From Myxococcus hansupus (GTDB lineage: Bacteria; Myxococcota; Myxococcia; Myxococcales; Myxococcaceae): a DNA stretch of 64,000 nt. Both the position numbers and the translations under genes were made by a program. The stretch is taken from the NCBI RefSeq assembly GCF_000280925.3, contig NZ_CP012109.1:5972501-6036500 (forward strand), in the 5' to 3' direction. The notes under the pieces were generated by a model. The model saw only the letters and a list, made by a program, of their open reading frames with translations. It ran no database searches and was not told the origin of the DNA. Of the stretch, positions 25,434-34,043 are shown one piece after another. The number at the start of each line of letters is the position of its first letter. The first letter of the stretch is position 1.

Positions 25434-28307
25434 TCAGGGCGCCCGCGTCACCGTCACGGGGTAGGTGTGAGACGCCCTGCGGATGAGCAGGGTGGCGGGG
25501 CTCCCTGGAGCGCCGAGCTCTCGCTCACGCGCCTGGCCCACATCGAGCACGGGCGTGCCGTCGATGGAGCGCACCACGTCTCCCACTCGCAGTGCGCCCT
25601 GATGCAGGTCCTCCATGAGCGCACTGACGGTGACGTCCTTGCCATCCATGCCGAAGTGGATGCCCAGCCGCCCAGACTCCACGCGAGGGCGGCCAAGCTT
25701 CCAGTCCCCCACGTCCAGCACCTTTCCCGGCTCCAGGCGCACCTGCCGCTCGGCGCGCGCCGTCGTCCGGCTCCAGGCGGTGAGGCGGCGTGGGCCCGAC
25801 GCGAGGTCCGTCAGGGAGAAGCGCCCGTCCGGACCTGTCTCGGGCGACATGATGCCGTCCACGTCCACGAACGCCTGCGCCACGGGCGCGCCCGTGGCAT
25901 CCACCAGGCGGCCCGAGACGCCTCCACCGGCCTCCACCACCACTTCCACCTGGGTGGTGCCGCCCGAGGTGGAGACGGCCTCCACGGCGCCGGCCCGGCC
26001 ATCCGCCAGCGTCGCGGTGACACCGATGGGGCCCACGGGAACGTCGTCGACGTTGAAGCGCGCGCCCGCGAACTCGGACTCCAGTCGGGTCACGAAGTCT
26101 TCGTCACTGCGCGTCCCGGACACCACCAGCCGGAAACCGTCCACCGCCCGTCCCCCCGCCGAGCGGACCGTGCCCACCAGACTCCCCGCGGCGGCGAGTT
26201 GGAGCGTCACGGACTCCTGCGACACCGCGACCGAGGGCAGCTCCCCTCTGCGTCCGCCATTCGTGGCCCAGATGCGCAGGGCCCGCCCGCTCACCGAGTC
26301 CGCCACGACGGTGACCTGGCCGGCCGCGTCCGTGACGTCCTCGATCAGCACCTCGCTGCTGCCCACGTCGCTCGCCATGACGGTGGCCGCGATGCTGGGT
26401 GCGCCATTCGGCTCGAGCACGGTGACGCGGATGGGGTGGCGCGCCTCGCGCACCTGGAGCGCCACCTGCTGCGTCTGGCCGACTTCGACCTCCACGGCCT
26501 TCTCCTGATCACCACTCTGGTTGCCTGTTTCGGAGAGCCACGCGATGAGCTTGTAACGGCCCGCGCGGACGCGCATGGACCAGGTGCCATCCCGCGACGC
26601 GGGGACCTGAAGCGACTCCGTTCGCGCGACACCTTCCCGCAAGGCATAGACGGTGACGGGCTGCTGCGGCACCTTGCCCGCCTCCGTTCGGACAGTGCCT
26701 TCGAGCAGGCCCTCTCCCGAAAGCTGGATGCGGAGCTGCTGCGTCTCCCCCGCCTTCACCGACACCTTCTCCCGGACATGCATCTGGCTGCCGTCACGGC
26801 GCGCGGCGACGTACACGTCCGTGGGCGGGACGTCTTCGAGAACGAACCGCCCCGCCTCGTCGCTGACCGCGCTCAGCACCTCTTCGATGGGCCGCCGGCC
26901 CCAACGCCATTCCGCCGCGACATGAACGCCCGCCAGGGGCGTGGAGGCCTCGTCCACCACGAGCCCCTCGATGCGCCCGTTCGCCTCCAGCTCCGCGGCG
27001 ACGTCGAAGCGCTGGCCGTCCAGCAAGCGAATCCCCTCACGGCTCCACTTCCGATGCCCTCGCGCCTGGACATTCACCGTGTACGCCCCCGGCGCGAGCC
27101 CCTCCAGCGAGAAGCGCCCGTCCTCGGTGGTGACGGCGCTGGCGACAGGCACGAGCGCCGCGTTGGGGAGGTGCGCGAGCGCCTCCAGCACGACGGCCAC
27201 GGACGCGCCCTCCACGGGCGCCCCCGTCCCCTTGCCGCGCACCACGCCCGCTATCGACGAGGCCGCGCCCAGCCGGATTCGGACTTCGCGCACCGTCATG
27301 CCCGCGCCCACCACGACGCGCCCCGGCGCCGCGCCCGTGTGCGAGCCCATCCGGGCAGACACCTCGTAGACGCCAGGGGCGACTTCCAACGAGAAGCCGC
27401 CGCCCTCGCTCGTCTCGGCATGCAGCGGTGCGCCCATGCCCGCGGCCGTGACGTCCGCTCCCGAGGCGGGCGCGCCATCCGCTTGCTCGACGAAGCCCTC
27501 GATGAAGGCCGAGCCGTCCAGCTCCACGGTGAGCCCTGACATGGGCACATGAATGCGTTCGACGCGCCGGGGCGCGTGCCCTGGCGCGAGGGCCTCGAGC
27601 TGGTACTCCCCTGGCGCCAGTCCCTCGAAGCGGAAGAGGCCCCGCGCATCACTCACTTGCGCGTGCTGTTCTTCTTCCGGCACGTCCTGGATGCGGCTGG
27701 ACAGGAGCGTGCGCGGCGACAAGGTGAGTCGCGTGAGCGGGACGGGCTCGCGGGAGGCACGCGCCAGCGTCGAGCCCTCCAGCACCGCGCCCGCGCCGAG
27801 CGTCAGCCGCACCTGGGTCCGGGCCTCGCCCACGGGTCGGATGACGCCCTCACGCGCCGTGGCGAACCCGTCTGCCTTCGCGGTGACAAGGTAGGCCCCA
27901 GGGCGAGCGGCGAGCGTCACCCGTCCTTGCGCGTCCGTGCTGCCGCGTCCCGCGACGAACCAGGCCGCCCGCCCCCGCCTGACGTCACGGGGCGACAGGA
28001 CATACAACGTGACGCGCGCGCCCTTCACGGGTCCAGCGGCTCCGGAGACCTCGGCCAGGAGCACCCCTTCGTGTTCACGCATCGGCTCCGCCACCTCGGG
28101 CGTCCCCGACGGGCGCTCAGCGGACGTCGCGGGCGCGCCGCCCTCACGGGCCACGGCCGGCGAAGGCTCGCGGCCGCCCTGGCGTGACGCGGACACCCGC
28201 GCCTCTGGCGTCGCGACGTCTCCCGAGGACGAAAGCCCCCGCCACGCGAGCGCCACGCCCAGGAGCACCACAACGCCTGCCACGATGAACATCCGCTGTC
28301 GATTCAT
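25434..28307 (-). CDS. Carboxypeptidase-regulatory-like repeat protein with C-terminal PDZ domain
   Basis: About 957 residues. Single N-terminal membrane segment (MFIVAGVVVLLGVALAW), so anchored and mostly periplasmic or surface-exposed. The body is a chain of 7-8 carboxypeptidase regulatory-like beta-sandwiches, each recognisable from pieces such as VTDAAGQVTV, TTEDGRFSLEGLAPGAYTV, SDEAGRFVLEDVPP and GPDGRFSLTDLASG. The last ~85 residues are PDZ-like (ALRVGDVVRSIDGTPVLDVGQAR). Start at 28307 has GGAGG four bases before. Proteins of this layout are common in Myxococcus and have no assigned function; adhesion or envelope scaffolding is a guess. Divergent from the next lipoprotein gene. Confidence 0.88.
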   Translation of the reverse strand: MNRQRMFIVAGVVVLLGVALAWRGLSSSGDVATPEARVSASRQGGREPSPAVAREGGAPATSAERPSGTPEVAEPMREHEGVLLAEVSGAAGPVKGARVTLYVLSPRDVRRGRAAWFVAGRGSTDAQGRVTLAARPGAYLVTAKADGFATAREGVIRPVGEARTQVRLTLGAGAVLEGSTLARASREPVPLTRLTLSPRTLLSSRIQDVPEEEQHAQVSDARGLFRFEGLAPGEYQLEALAPGHAPRRVERIHVPMSGLTVELDGSAFIEGFVEQADGAPASGADVTAAGMGAPLHAETSEGGGFSLEVAPGVYEVSARMGSHTGAAPGRVVVGAGMTVREVRIRLGAASSIAGVVRGKGTGAPVEGASVAVVLEALAHLPNAALVPVASAVTTEDGRFSLEGLAPGAYTVNVQARGHRKWSREGIRLLDGQRFDVAAELEANGRIEGLVVDEASTPLAGVHVAAEWRWGRRPIEEVLSAVSDEAGRFVLEDVPPTDVYVAARRDGSQMHVREKVSVKAGETQQLRIQLSGEGLLEGTVRTEAGKVPQQPVTVYALREGVARTESLQVPASRDGTWSMRVRAGRYKLIAWLSETGNQSGDQEKAVEVEVGQTQQVALQVREARHPIRVTVLEPNGAPSIAATVMASDVGSSEVLIEDVTDAAGQVTVVADSVSGRALRIWATNGGRRGELPSVAVSQESVTLQLAAAGSLVGTVRSAGGRAVDGFRLVVSGTRSDEDFVTRLESEFAGARFNVDDVPVGPIGVTATLADGRAGAVEAVSTSGGTTQVEVVVEAGGGVSGRLVDATGAPVAQAFVDVDGIMSPETGPDGRFSLTDLASGPRRLTAWSRTTARAERQVRLEPGKVLDVGDWKLGRPRVESGRLGIHFGMDGKDVTVSALMEDLHQGALRVGDVVRSIDGTPVLDVGQARERELGAPGSPATLLIRRASHTYPVTVTRAP

Positions 28308-28505
28308 GCGGCCTCCGAAGCGATGCATCTTGCCGTCAGACATCAGCGGACATCCAGTACGTGGCGTGAATCCAGACACCGCGCCAGTGCACTCAAACAC
28401 GCCGACGACGCCGTGCGGCATGCGAAGCACCTCGCCTGGCGCGCGTTAGAATATTCCGGGACTCGAGCCGTCATGGCCTGGAGCGCACACCCCTTGGAGC
28501 CAGTC

Positions 28506-29222
28506 ATGTACCGCCGCGTTGCCCGACTCCTCCCCTTCTGCCTCCTGGTCACCGCTTGCGGTTCTTCCTCGCGCCATCAGGAGCTGCTGACGCGCCGGGA
28601 GGCCGTCCGAAACGCGAATGAAGCCGCTGCCCAGGAAGCATTCGCGAACGACCGCAGCACCGACGGCTTCCAGGAGACGCGGTGGGGCATGACGCGTGAG
28701 GAGGTGGCGGCCCTCTATCCCGAAGCCGCGACGGACCCCGTGCACGGCGACATGACAACCATCCGGAGCGTGGCGGAGCGGCCCGCCAGGCTGGACTTCG
28801 TGTTCGTGCATGACAAGCTCGCCGCGGTGACCGTGTTGTTCGACCCGGCCGACTCCATCCGGAAGGATTTCGACGAGGTCGCGGCGGCGCTGCGGATGAA
28901 GTACGGGACACCGGGGCACCACCTGGACACCGCTGCCAACGCCGAGCGCCGGCTGCGGGAGCTTGAATCCGGAGACCCGCGGTTCGCGGACGAGGAGACC
29001 CTGCGGGAAGCACGGCGGGACACCCTCCGGGCCCAATCCCAGTACACCCTGATGCAGCAATGGAACAGTGGCCAGATGCTGGTCACCCTGTCGGGAAGGC
29101 AGACGCCCGCGCGCAGTGAGGTTGCACTGGTCTACCAAAGCGTCGCCCTCAAGCCCTACTTGGACGAAACCCTGTCCGACCATCGCGAACAGAAAGCCTT
29201 CCGGCAGGCGCAGGACCTCTAA
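28506..29222 (+). CDS. Hypothetical lipoprotein (238 aa)
   Basis: Starts MYRRVARLLPFCLLVTACGSSS: signal peptide with lipobox VTAC. GGAG lies six bases before the ATG; the frame is open from 28323 but the upstream part is not plausible. The mature part contains TRWGMTREEVAALYPEA, a pattern common in lipoproteins that bind or monitor envelope components, followed by a beta-rich segment (RLDFVFVHDKLAAVTVLFD) and a long helix (AERRLRELES...TLRAQSQYTLMQQW). No function recognised. Monocistronic. Confidence 0.82.
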   Translation: MYRRVARLLPFCLLVTACGSSSRHQELLTRREAVRNANEAAAQEAFANDRSTDGFQETRWGMTREEVAALYPEAATDPVHGDMTTIRSVAERPARLDFVFVHDKLAAVTVLFDPADSIRKDFDEVAAALRMKYGTPGHHLDTAANAERRLRELESGDPRFADEETLREARRDTLRAQSQYTLMQQWNSGQMLVTLSGRQTPARSEVALVYQSVALKPYLDETLSDHREQKAFRQAQDL

Positions 29223-29357
29223 CGCCATCCCAGCCCGGCGCCAGTTCGTCCCTGGCGCCGCGCGCTTCGTCCCCGAAGGCCAGACAGGCAGGCAGACACC
29301 CCGTAGTTCTGGGGGCATGACGGAGGCGCCAATGCCTCCCGCCATGAGGAGCCTGTC

Positions 29358-30278
29358 ATGCCATCATCGTTCCGACGTAGCCCTTGGATGTTCGCCGCGC
29401 TCGCGCTGTCCGTGGCGGCCCCCGCCGTTGCTTCCGCCCCGAGAACGCCAGAGGTGCTCGCCCCCGGCTTCATCTCCCTTCCGGACCAGGAGGAGTACCG
29501 CATCGCCTTCACGCCCGACGGCCGCACCGCCTTCTGGGGCGTGAGCACCGGCTTCTTCCCCATCGACCGACAGGCCACCATCGTCTACTCCGAGTGGCGC
29601 CACGGCCGCTGGACGGAGCCCCGCGTGGCCTCCTTCTCGGGCCAGTACGCGGACATCGACCCGTTCGTCTCTCCGGATGGGCGCCGCCTGTTCTTCTCCT
29701 CCATCCGCCCCGTCAACGGCGTGCCCCGTGACGACGTGGAAATGTGGGTGGTGGAGCGCAAGCGCGACGGAAGCTGGGGTGAGCCGCGCCACCTGGGCGC
29801 CGCCGTCCACAGCACGGCGGACGAGCTGTACCCGAGCGTGGACGCCGAGGGCACGCTGTACTTCGGCTCGGACCGCGAAGGCGGCTACGGGGGCTGGGAC
29901 ATCTGGCGCTCGCGGCTGCGGCGCGACGGCACCTACGGCCCGGCGGAGAACCTGGGCCCCGCCATCAACACCGAGTACTGGGAGTTCAACCCTCACATCA
30001 CGCCGGATGGACGCACGCTGCTCTTCGCGTCCATCAACCGTCCGGATGGCTACGGCTCCGGAGATTTGTATGCCGCCCGGCGCGGCCGGTGGGGTTGGGA
30101 GCCCGCCCGCAACCTGGGGCCCCGGGTGAACACCGAGCTGGACGAGTACCACCCCTCGCTCTCGCCCGACCACGACACGCTCTACTTCGTGCGCCACCAG
30201 TACGAGCCCTTCGTCCCGGGCGACCTCTACCACGTCCGCGTCGGCCGACTCCTGTCCGACGTGGGCGTGTGCGACTGA
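29358..30278 (+). CDS. PD40 (TolB-like) beta-propeller exported protein
   Basis: About 306 residues. Signal peptide MPSSFRRSPWMFAALALSVA...AVASA with AGGAG before the start. The rest is WD40-like PD40 repeats: IAFTPDGRTAFWGV, DPFVSPDGRRLFFSS, YPSVDAEGTLYFGSDREGG, NPHITPDGRTLLFAS, HPSLSPDHDTLYFVR. This is a five- to six-blade propeller as in TolB and OmpA-linked proteins; probably periplasmic with a protein-binding role. Separated from its neighbours by short gaps; converges on the next gene. Confidence 0.9.
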   Translation: MPSSFRRSPWMFAALALSVAAPAVASAPRTPEVLAPGFISLPDQEEYRIAFTPDGRTAFWGVSTGFFPIDRQATIVYSEWRHGRWTEPRVASFSGQYADIDPFVSPDGRRLFFSSIRPVNGVPRDDVEMWVVERKRDGSWGEPRHLGAAVHSTADELYPSVDAEGTLYFGSDREGGYGGWDIWRSRLRRDGTYGPAENLGPAINTEYWEFNPHITPDGRTLLFASINRPDGYGSGDLYAARRGRWGWEPARNLGPRVNTELDEYHPSLSPDHDTLYFVRHQYEPFVPGDLYHVRVGRLLSDVGVCD

Positions 30279-30287
30279 GCGCGCGAC

Positions 30288-30305
30288 GAGCGGGGCCTTC
30301 CGCTC
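30288..30305. terminator. Small hairpin between convergent genes
   Basis: GAGCGG (30288-30293) pairs with CCGCTC (30300-30305), loop 6, in the 42-base gap between stops at 30278 and 30321. Weak. Confidence 0.45.
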
Positions 30306-30320
30306 CGGGGACAGGGACTC

Positions 30321-31670
30321 TCAGCGGGGAGCAATGACGTAGCGACCCAGCCGGGACACGGTGGCGCTGACCGTATTCGCCACCGTGTCCACCTCCGCGC
30401 CAGGAACGGCCTGCGCGGGAGTGCTCACGGGCAGCCAATAGAGCGTGAGCGTGGACGCATCCGCGCCCTCGGGCATGAGCGACGGCTCGTAGCGCACCGT
30501 CAGCCGCACGTCCCGCTGGAACGCGAAGCCACTCGGCAGGAAGGCGTAGTTGTGGGCCCACATGAAGGCATTCCAGGCCTCGGGAACCACCTTGCCGGTG
30601 CGCCAGCTCCCCGGCTCGACCTGGAGCGGCGCCGTCACCGCGCCCACGGGCAGCGTCCACTCAACCCGTCCGCCATACAGCGACAGCGTGCCCCCTGACG
30701 GCGTGAACCGGCCGGCGTCACCACACTGATTCGGCCGCAGCTCCCCGGCCCCAACGAGCGCCTCGAAGGTATCTGACCCGGCCAGCGAGTCGAGGATGCG
30801 TCGGAGCTGATACACGGACGTCGTCTTCGGCACGTTCGCGAAGAGTTCCTCCACGCCCTGCCCCGAGGTCCAGAGCGCATCGATGCGGCGCATGCTCTCC
30901 GCGAGCTGCGGGTAGTCCAGGCCGTTCTGCTGACACAGGTTCCAGGCGGTGGGCGCATGCAGCGCGTTCATCGAATCACAGAGGCTCTCCGTCTGGCCGC
31001 CGACGCGGTACGAGACGGCACGGACGAACCACTCGTGAGACAGCTCCTGGCGCAGGAAGAACACGACGTGCGCGTACTCATGCGCCAGCAGCACCTGATT
31101 CTCCCGGGCCAGGGCGTTGGCCACCGTGAGCGGGCGCGGGACATGCGGCGCCGTGGGCAAGGAGGCCTCCAGGTCCCACAGGCAGACGTTCGCCCCGGGC
31201 CCTGGCTCCAGCCCCGTCCAATTCATGAACGAGGCTCCCGCCAGCGGACCGGGGTTCCCACACAGACTGTCCGACGCGAGGTGGATGTCCACCGGTACCA
31301 TCCGCTCCGGCACGTCCACGCCGGTGAGCGCCACCAGGTCGTCCTTCACCGCCAGGAAGCCCGCGTAGCGCGCGAAGAGGTAGGTCTCCTCGATGGGGCA
31401 CGGCAGCTCACACACGATGCGGAACGTGTCTCCTGGGCGCTGGTAGGCCACATACGGCCTTCCCCCGAGCGTCACCTCCATGCGAGGCACCGAGGGGACC
31501 TCGGGGGGCGGCGTCCCGGCGTCCGTCCCCGCGTCCGTGACGGGTACTCCCGCGTCCGGAGCAGGACCGGGGGGCGGCGCGCTGTCGTCGCCACACGCAA
31601 CGGCAAACAGAAGAACCGCGACGGTGGGGAGGACGCCGCGCAGCCGACGGAACGGGGGGAATCGAGACAT
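30321..31670 (-). CDS. Putative zinc metalloprotease-like lipoprotein
   Basis: About 449 residues. Signal peptide and lipobox at LLFAVACGDD, then a short PDAG/TDAG linker. A zinc-binding HEYAH motif (His197-Glu198-His201) sits in a helical stretch LLAHEYAHVVFFLRQELSHEWF, as expected for a gluzincin-type protease. The C-terminal ~130 residues look like a ZU5-like beta domain (WTLPVGAVTAPLQV, RDVRLTVRYEPSLMPEGAD). The third zinc ligand cannot be assigned with certainty. Start at 31670 with GAGG five bases before; a GTG two codons upstream is possible. Proteolysis is inferred from the motif only. Confidence 0.75.
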   Translation of the reverse strand: MSRFPPFRRLRGVLPTVAVLLFAVACGDDSAPPPGPAPDAGVPVTDAGTDAGTPPPEVPSVPRMEVTLGGRPYVAYQRPGDTFRIVCELPCPIEETYLFARYAGFLAVKDDLVALTGVDVPERMVPVDIHLASDSLCGNPGPLAGASFMNWTGLEPGPGANVCLWDLEASLPTAPHVPRPLTVANALARENQVLLAHEYAHVVFFLRQELSHEWFVRAVSYRVGGQTESLCDSMNALHAPTAWNLCQQNGLDYPQLAESMRRIDALWTSGQGVEELFANVPKTTSVYQLRRILDSLAGSDTFEALVGAGELRPNQCGDAGRFTPSGGTLSLYGGRVEWTLPVGAVTAPLQVEPGSWRTGKVVPEAWNAFMWAHNYAFLPSGFAFQRDVRLTVRYEPSLMPEGADASTLTLYWLPVSTPAQAVPGAEVDTVANTVSATVSRLGRYVIAPR

Positions 31671-31851
31671 GGGCACCTCACCAGGCTCTCAAAACCTCCC
31701 AGGTCACTCTGACGGGAGGATGTTTCAGATGTGACACCGGACCTTCGGCAAGCTCGGCGAAACATGCGGCTGATGCACGGCGTGTGTCCAGACCTGCCAT
31801 CATGGTAGAGACGGTTTCCGCTGAATCCACCTCCAACCCTGAGTACCCTCC

Positions 31852-32373
31852 GTGACCTTCTTCTCTAGAAAAGTGCTCTCCCTCCTCGTGTTCCTCATGG
31901 CCTCTTCCGCGACCGCCGCGGAGACATGGGTCCAGGGTCGGAAGGTGCTCCACGCCTGTGTCTACGCCCACTCCTACGAGGCGGAGGTGAACCTCTCGTA
32001 CCGGAACCACGACCTCCCTTGGGGCACCTCCGTGTTCCTCATCTACGGCTGGGGCGGGCAGAACAACTTCGTACCTTACGACTGGGAGAACGAGCAGACC
32101 CTCGAGGTCTTCGCCTCGGCACCGTGGACGTGGAGCACCACCGTGCACGGCATCACCTCCACCCGCACCACGCCCAAGTGGGCCGAGCACCTCGACTTCG
32201 TCTGGAAGGTCGTGCTGCCCAACGGCCACGTGTTCTACGAGAAGGGCAACCACTCCACGTGGGGCTACTACGCCGCGAACCTGAACACCGTTGGCGAAAT
32301 CCCCTGCACATCGGACGGCAACTTCGTGGGCCCCACGTATCCGTTGACCGTCACCTCCGTGGAGAAGTGGTAG
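31852..32373 (+). CDS. Hypothetical secreted protein (173 aa)
   Basis: GTG start at 31852 followed by a signal peptide TFFSRKVLSLLVFLMASSATA, cleaved before AETWVQG. The mature protein is aromatic-rich and beta-like, with two Cys (HACVYAHSYE and EIPCTSDG) that may form a disulphide. Phrases such as FLIYGWGGQNNFVPYDWENEQTL suggest a compact beta-sandwich. I do not recognise the family. The ribosome site is weak. Divergent from the metalloprotease-like gene; followed by a gene-poor, decayed stretch. Confidence 0.75.
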   Translation: MTFFSRKVLSLLVFLMASSATAAETWVQGRKVLHACVYAHSYEAEVNLSYRNHDLPWGTSVFLIYGWGGQNNFVPYDWENEQTLEVFASAPWTWSTTVHGITSTRTTPKWAEHLDFVWKVVLPNGHVFYEKGNHSTWGYYAANLNTVGEIPCTSDGNFVGPTYPLTVTSVEKW

Positions 32374-32446
32374 TCCCCGCGCCTCTTTCGTCCCGGGCGC
32401 GCGGCACGTCTCGCGCCCGGGGCCGGACGCAGGAAACGGACAGCGT

Positions 32447-32874
32447 CGACGCGGCGCTCCTGCCTGAAGCGAATGCGGCGCTGCCCGCCGCGGTAGGCGC
32501 ATCTTCGTCTCCGCGGCGGACCTGGCGCGCGCCTGGCAACGGGCCACATCGAACACCGCCCCCCTTCGCGGAGAACGCCCGCATCCTCAAGGGCCGCGCG
32601 GATGGCGCGTTGAACTCGACGCCCAAGCCCTTCCGGATGACGAACATCTCGGCCATCGCCGACCACGGGTGCTCGGATGCCGGGATGGCATCGACATTTC
32701 GCTCGCCGACGTGACGAAGAGGCTCCGCCCAGGAGCGACACCTGGCCGTATGATCTGGCCTATGGCCACTGGCGCGAGGACCGGTTCGCGAACACCGTTC
32801 GCGCAGGTGCCCGCAACACCTGCGTCATCCAGAGCATCGGGGAGCCCACGCTGCTGCTCAGCGAGTTGCCGTAG
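32447..32874 (+). pseudogene. Possible decayed gene with several frameshifts
   Basis: Protein-like segments occur in changing frames: RIFVSAADLARAWQRATSN, then FAENARILKGRADGALNSTP and FRMTNISAIADHG, then DGIDISLADVTKRLRPGA, and finally TWPYDLAYGHWREDRFANTV running to LLLSELP and a stop at 32872-32874. No single frame spans them. I read this as one gene broken by at least three indels; the product is not recognised. Sequencing error is less likely given the number of shifts. Confidence 0.35.
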
Positions 32875-33004
32875 CTCCCAAGCTGGAGCGGGGGCGGGGC
32901 CAGGCGTGGTTCTCCTCCCGCGCCAACCACCGGCGAAGGGACACAGGCCACGCCATGGGAGAACATCGATCACACACCTCCTCCGCAACAGCCGTGCGTT
33001 GTAG

Positions 33005-33388
33005 CGCATCGGCGCGCTGGCGCTCCCGTGGCCAGTGGCCCCGCGCCTGAAATGGACGCGGCGTCCGGACTTCCATCGCGTGGGCACCTGCTTCGCGTTC
33101 CGCGCCGTGGCCCCCACCACGAACGTGACGCTCCAGCACTTCCGGGCGGAGAACGTCGCCACCTGCGTGGACATCGAGCGCTCAGGCACCAGCACCTCGA
33201 CCGACGTGTCCGAATACGCCAGCACCGCCGCGCGACGGATCGCCCATGATTGTGATTCAATGTGCGTCTTCAGCGTCCAGGGCCTCCACGGCACGCGATT
33301 GGACGCCAGCCGGCTCAATGCGACGAGCAACGGACAATGCCAACTCAATCCCTCCAGCGTCAATGGGACTTCATCTGTTGATTCCTGA
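33005..33388 (+). pseudogene. Possible fragment of a secreted protein gene
   Basis: Open from just after TAG (33002) to a stop at 33386-33388. It begins GALALPWPVA, like the end of a signal peptide, and continues with a cysteine-containing sequence (VGTCFAFRAVAPTTNVTLQH, ENVATCVDIERSG, HDCDSMCVFSVQGLHGTRLD). No start codon with a ribosome site or signal-peptide N-terminus precedes it in frame; GTG 33035 would cut off the hydrophobic part. Probably a gene that lost its 5' end. No family recognised. Confidence 0.35.
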
Positions 33389-33572
33389 CGCGCCGATTCC
33401 GTCCGGGACGCCATGCCACGCAGGTGTCCCGGCTGGGCTGTCAACCATTGGCCACATCGTCAGACTTTAATTGCCTTTCTCGAATTTCATTTCTAGATAG
33501 GAAATGCCGGACGAGGTTCCTCTCATCCGGTGACGCCGCCCCCTGGCGTCCTCTCCAATGGAAGGCACCACC

Positions 33573-33908
33573 ATGAAGAAGCTGCTCTTGGGACTGTTCC
33601 TGACGACGATGCCGCTCGTGGGCTGTGGCACCGACGAGGGCTCGACCTTGCCGGATGCGAGCGAATTCGTTGTCACCGCTGACCAGCAGGAGATGAGCAT
33701 CGAGCAGCGGGACGCCGCACCGGGCGAGCAGGCTCCGGAAGTTGGCGCCGCCAACATCAGCGTGTCCGAGAATGAACTCGCGTGCTGGGTGGTGCTCGAG
33801 TACTGCCGCCACCCGAACACGGGGATTCCGCACTGTACGGCCACGGGGTGTACTCGCGCCGAGGCCATCCGGAACTGCGAGGCGCTCATCCGGCGCACCT
33901 GCGGTTAG
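33573..33908 (+). CDS. Small cysteine-containing lipoprotein (111 aa)
   Basis: Starts MKKLLLGLFLTTMPLVGCGTDE with a clear lipobox and GGAAGG seven bases upstream. The mature chain is short; its C-terminal part has four Cys (ELACWVVLEYCRHPNTGIPHC and TATGC) plus two more near the end (RNCEALIRRTCG), suggesting disulphides. A low-GC stretch at about 33465-33505 probably holds the promoter. No known family; it resembles in layout the small lipoprotein at 63447-63749. Ends in a long hairpin. Confidence 0.82.
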   Translation: MKKLLLGLFLTTMPLVGCGTDEGSTLPDASEFVVTADQQEMSIEQRDAAPGEQAPEVGAANISVSENELACWVVLEYCRHPNTGIPHCTATGCTRAEAIRNCEALIRRTCG

Positions 33909-33918
33909 TGATGCCGCA

Positions 33919-33956
33919 CCACGGGCCTTCCTGGCCTTCGCCAGAAGGGCCCGTGG
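33919..33956. terminator. Long hairpin between convergent genes
   Basis: A 17-position stem (CCACGGGCC...CTGGC with GCCAG...GGGCCCGTGG, one wobble and one mismatch) closed by a CTTC loop, 10 bases after the lipoprotein stop and before the TonB-receptor stop at 34044. Confidence 0.8.
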
Positions 33957-34043
33957 CCTTCAGCGCCTGACAGCGAATCCGCCCAAGAGGAAGCCCAAGG
34001 CGGGGGGCGTGGGTGACGGCGGAGTGACTCGCGCCCGACGCCT

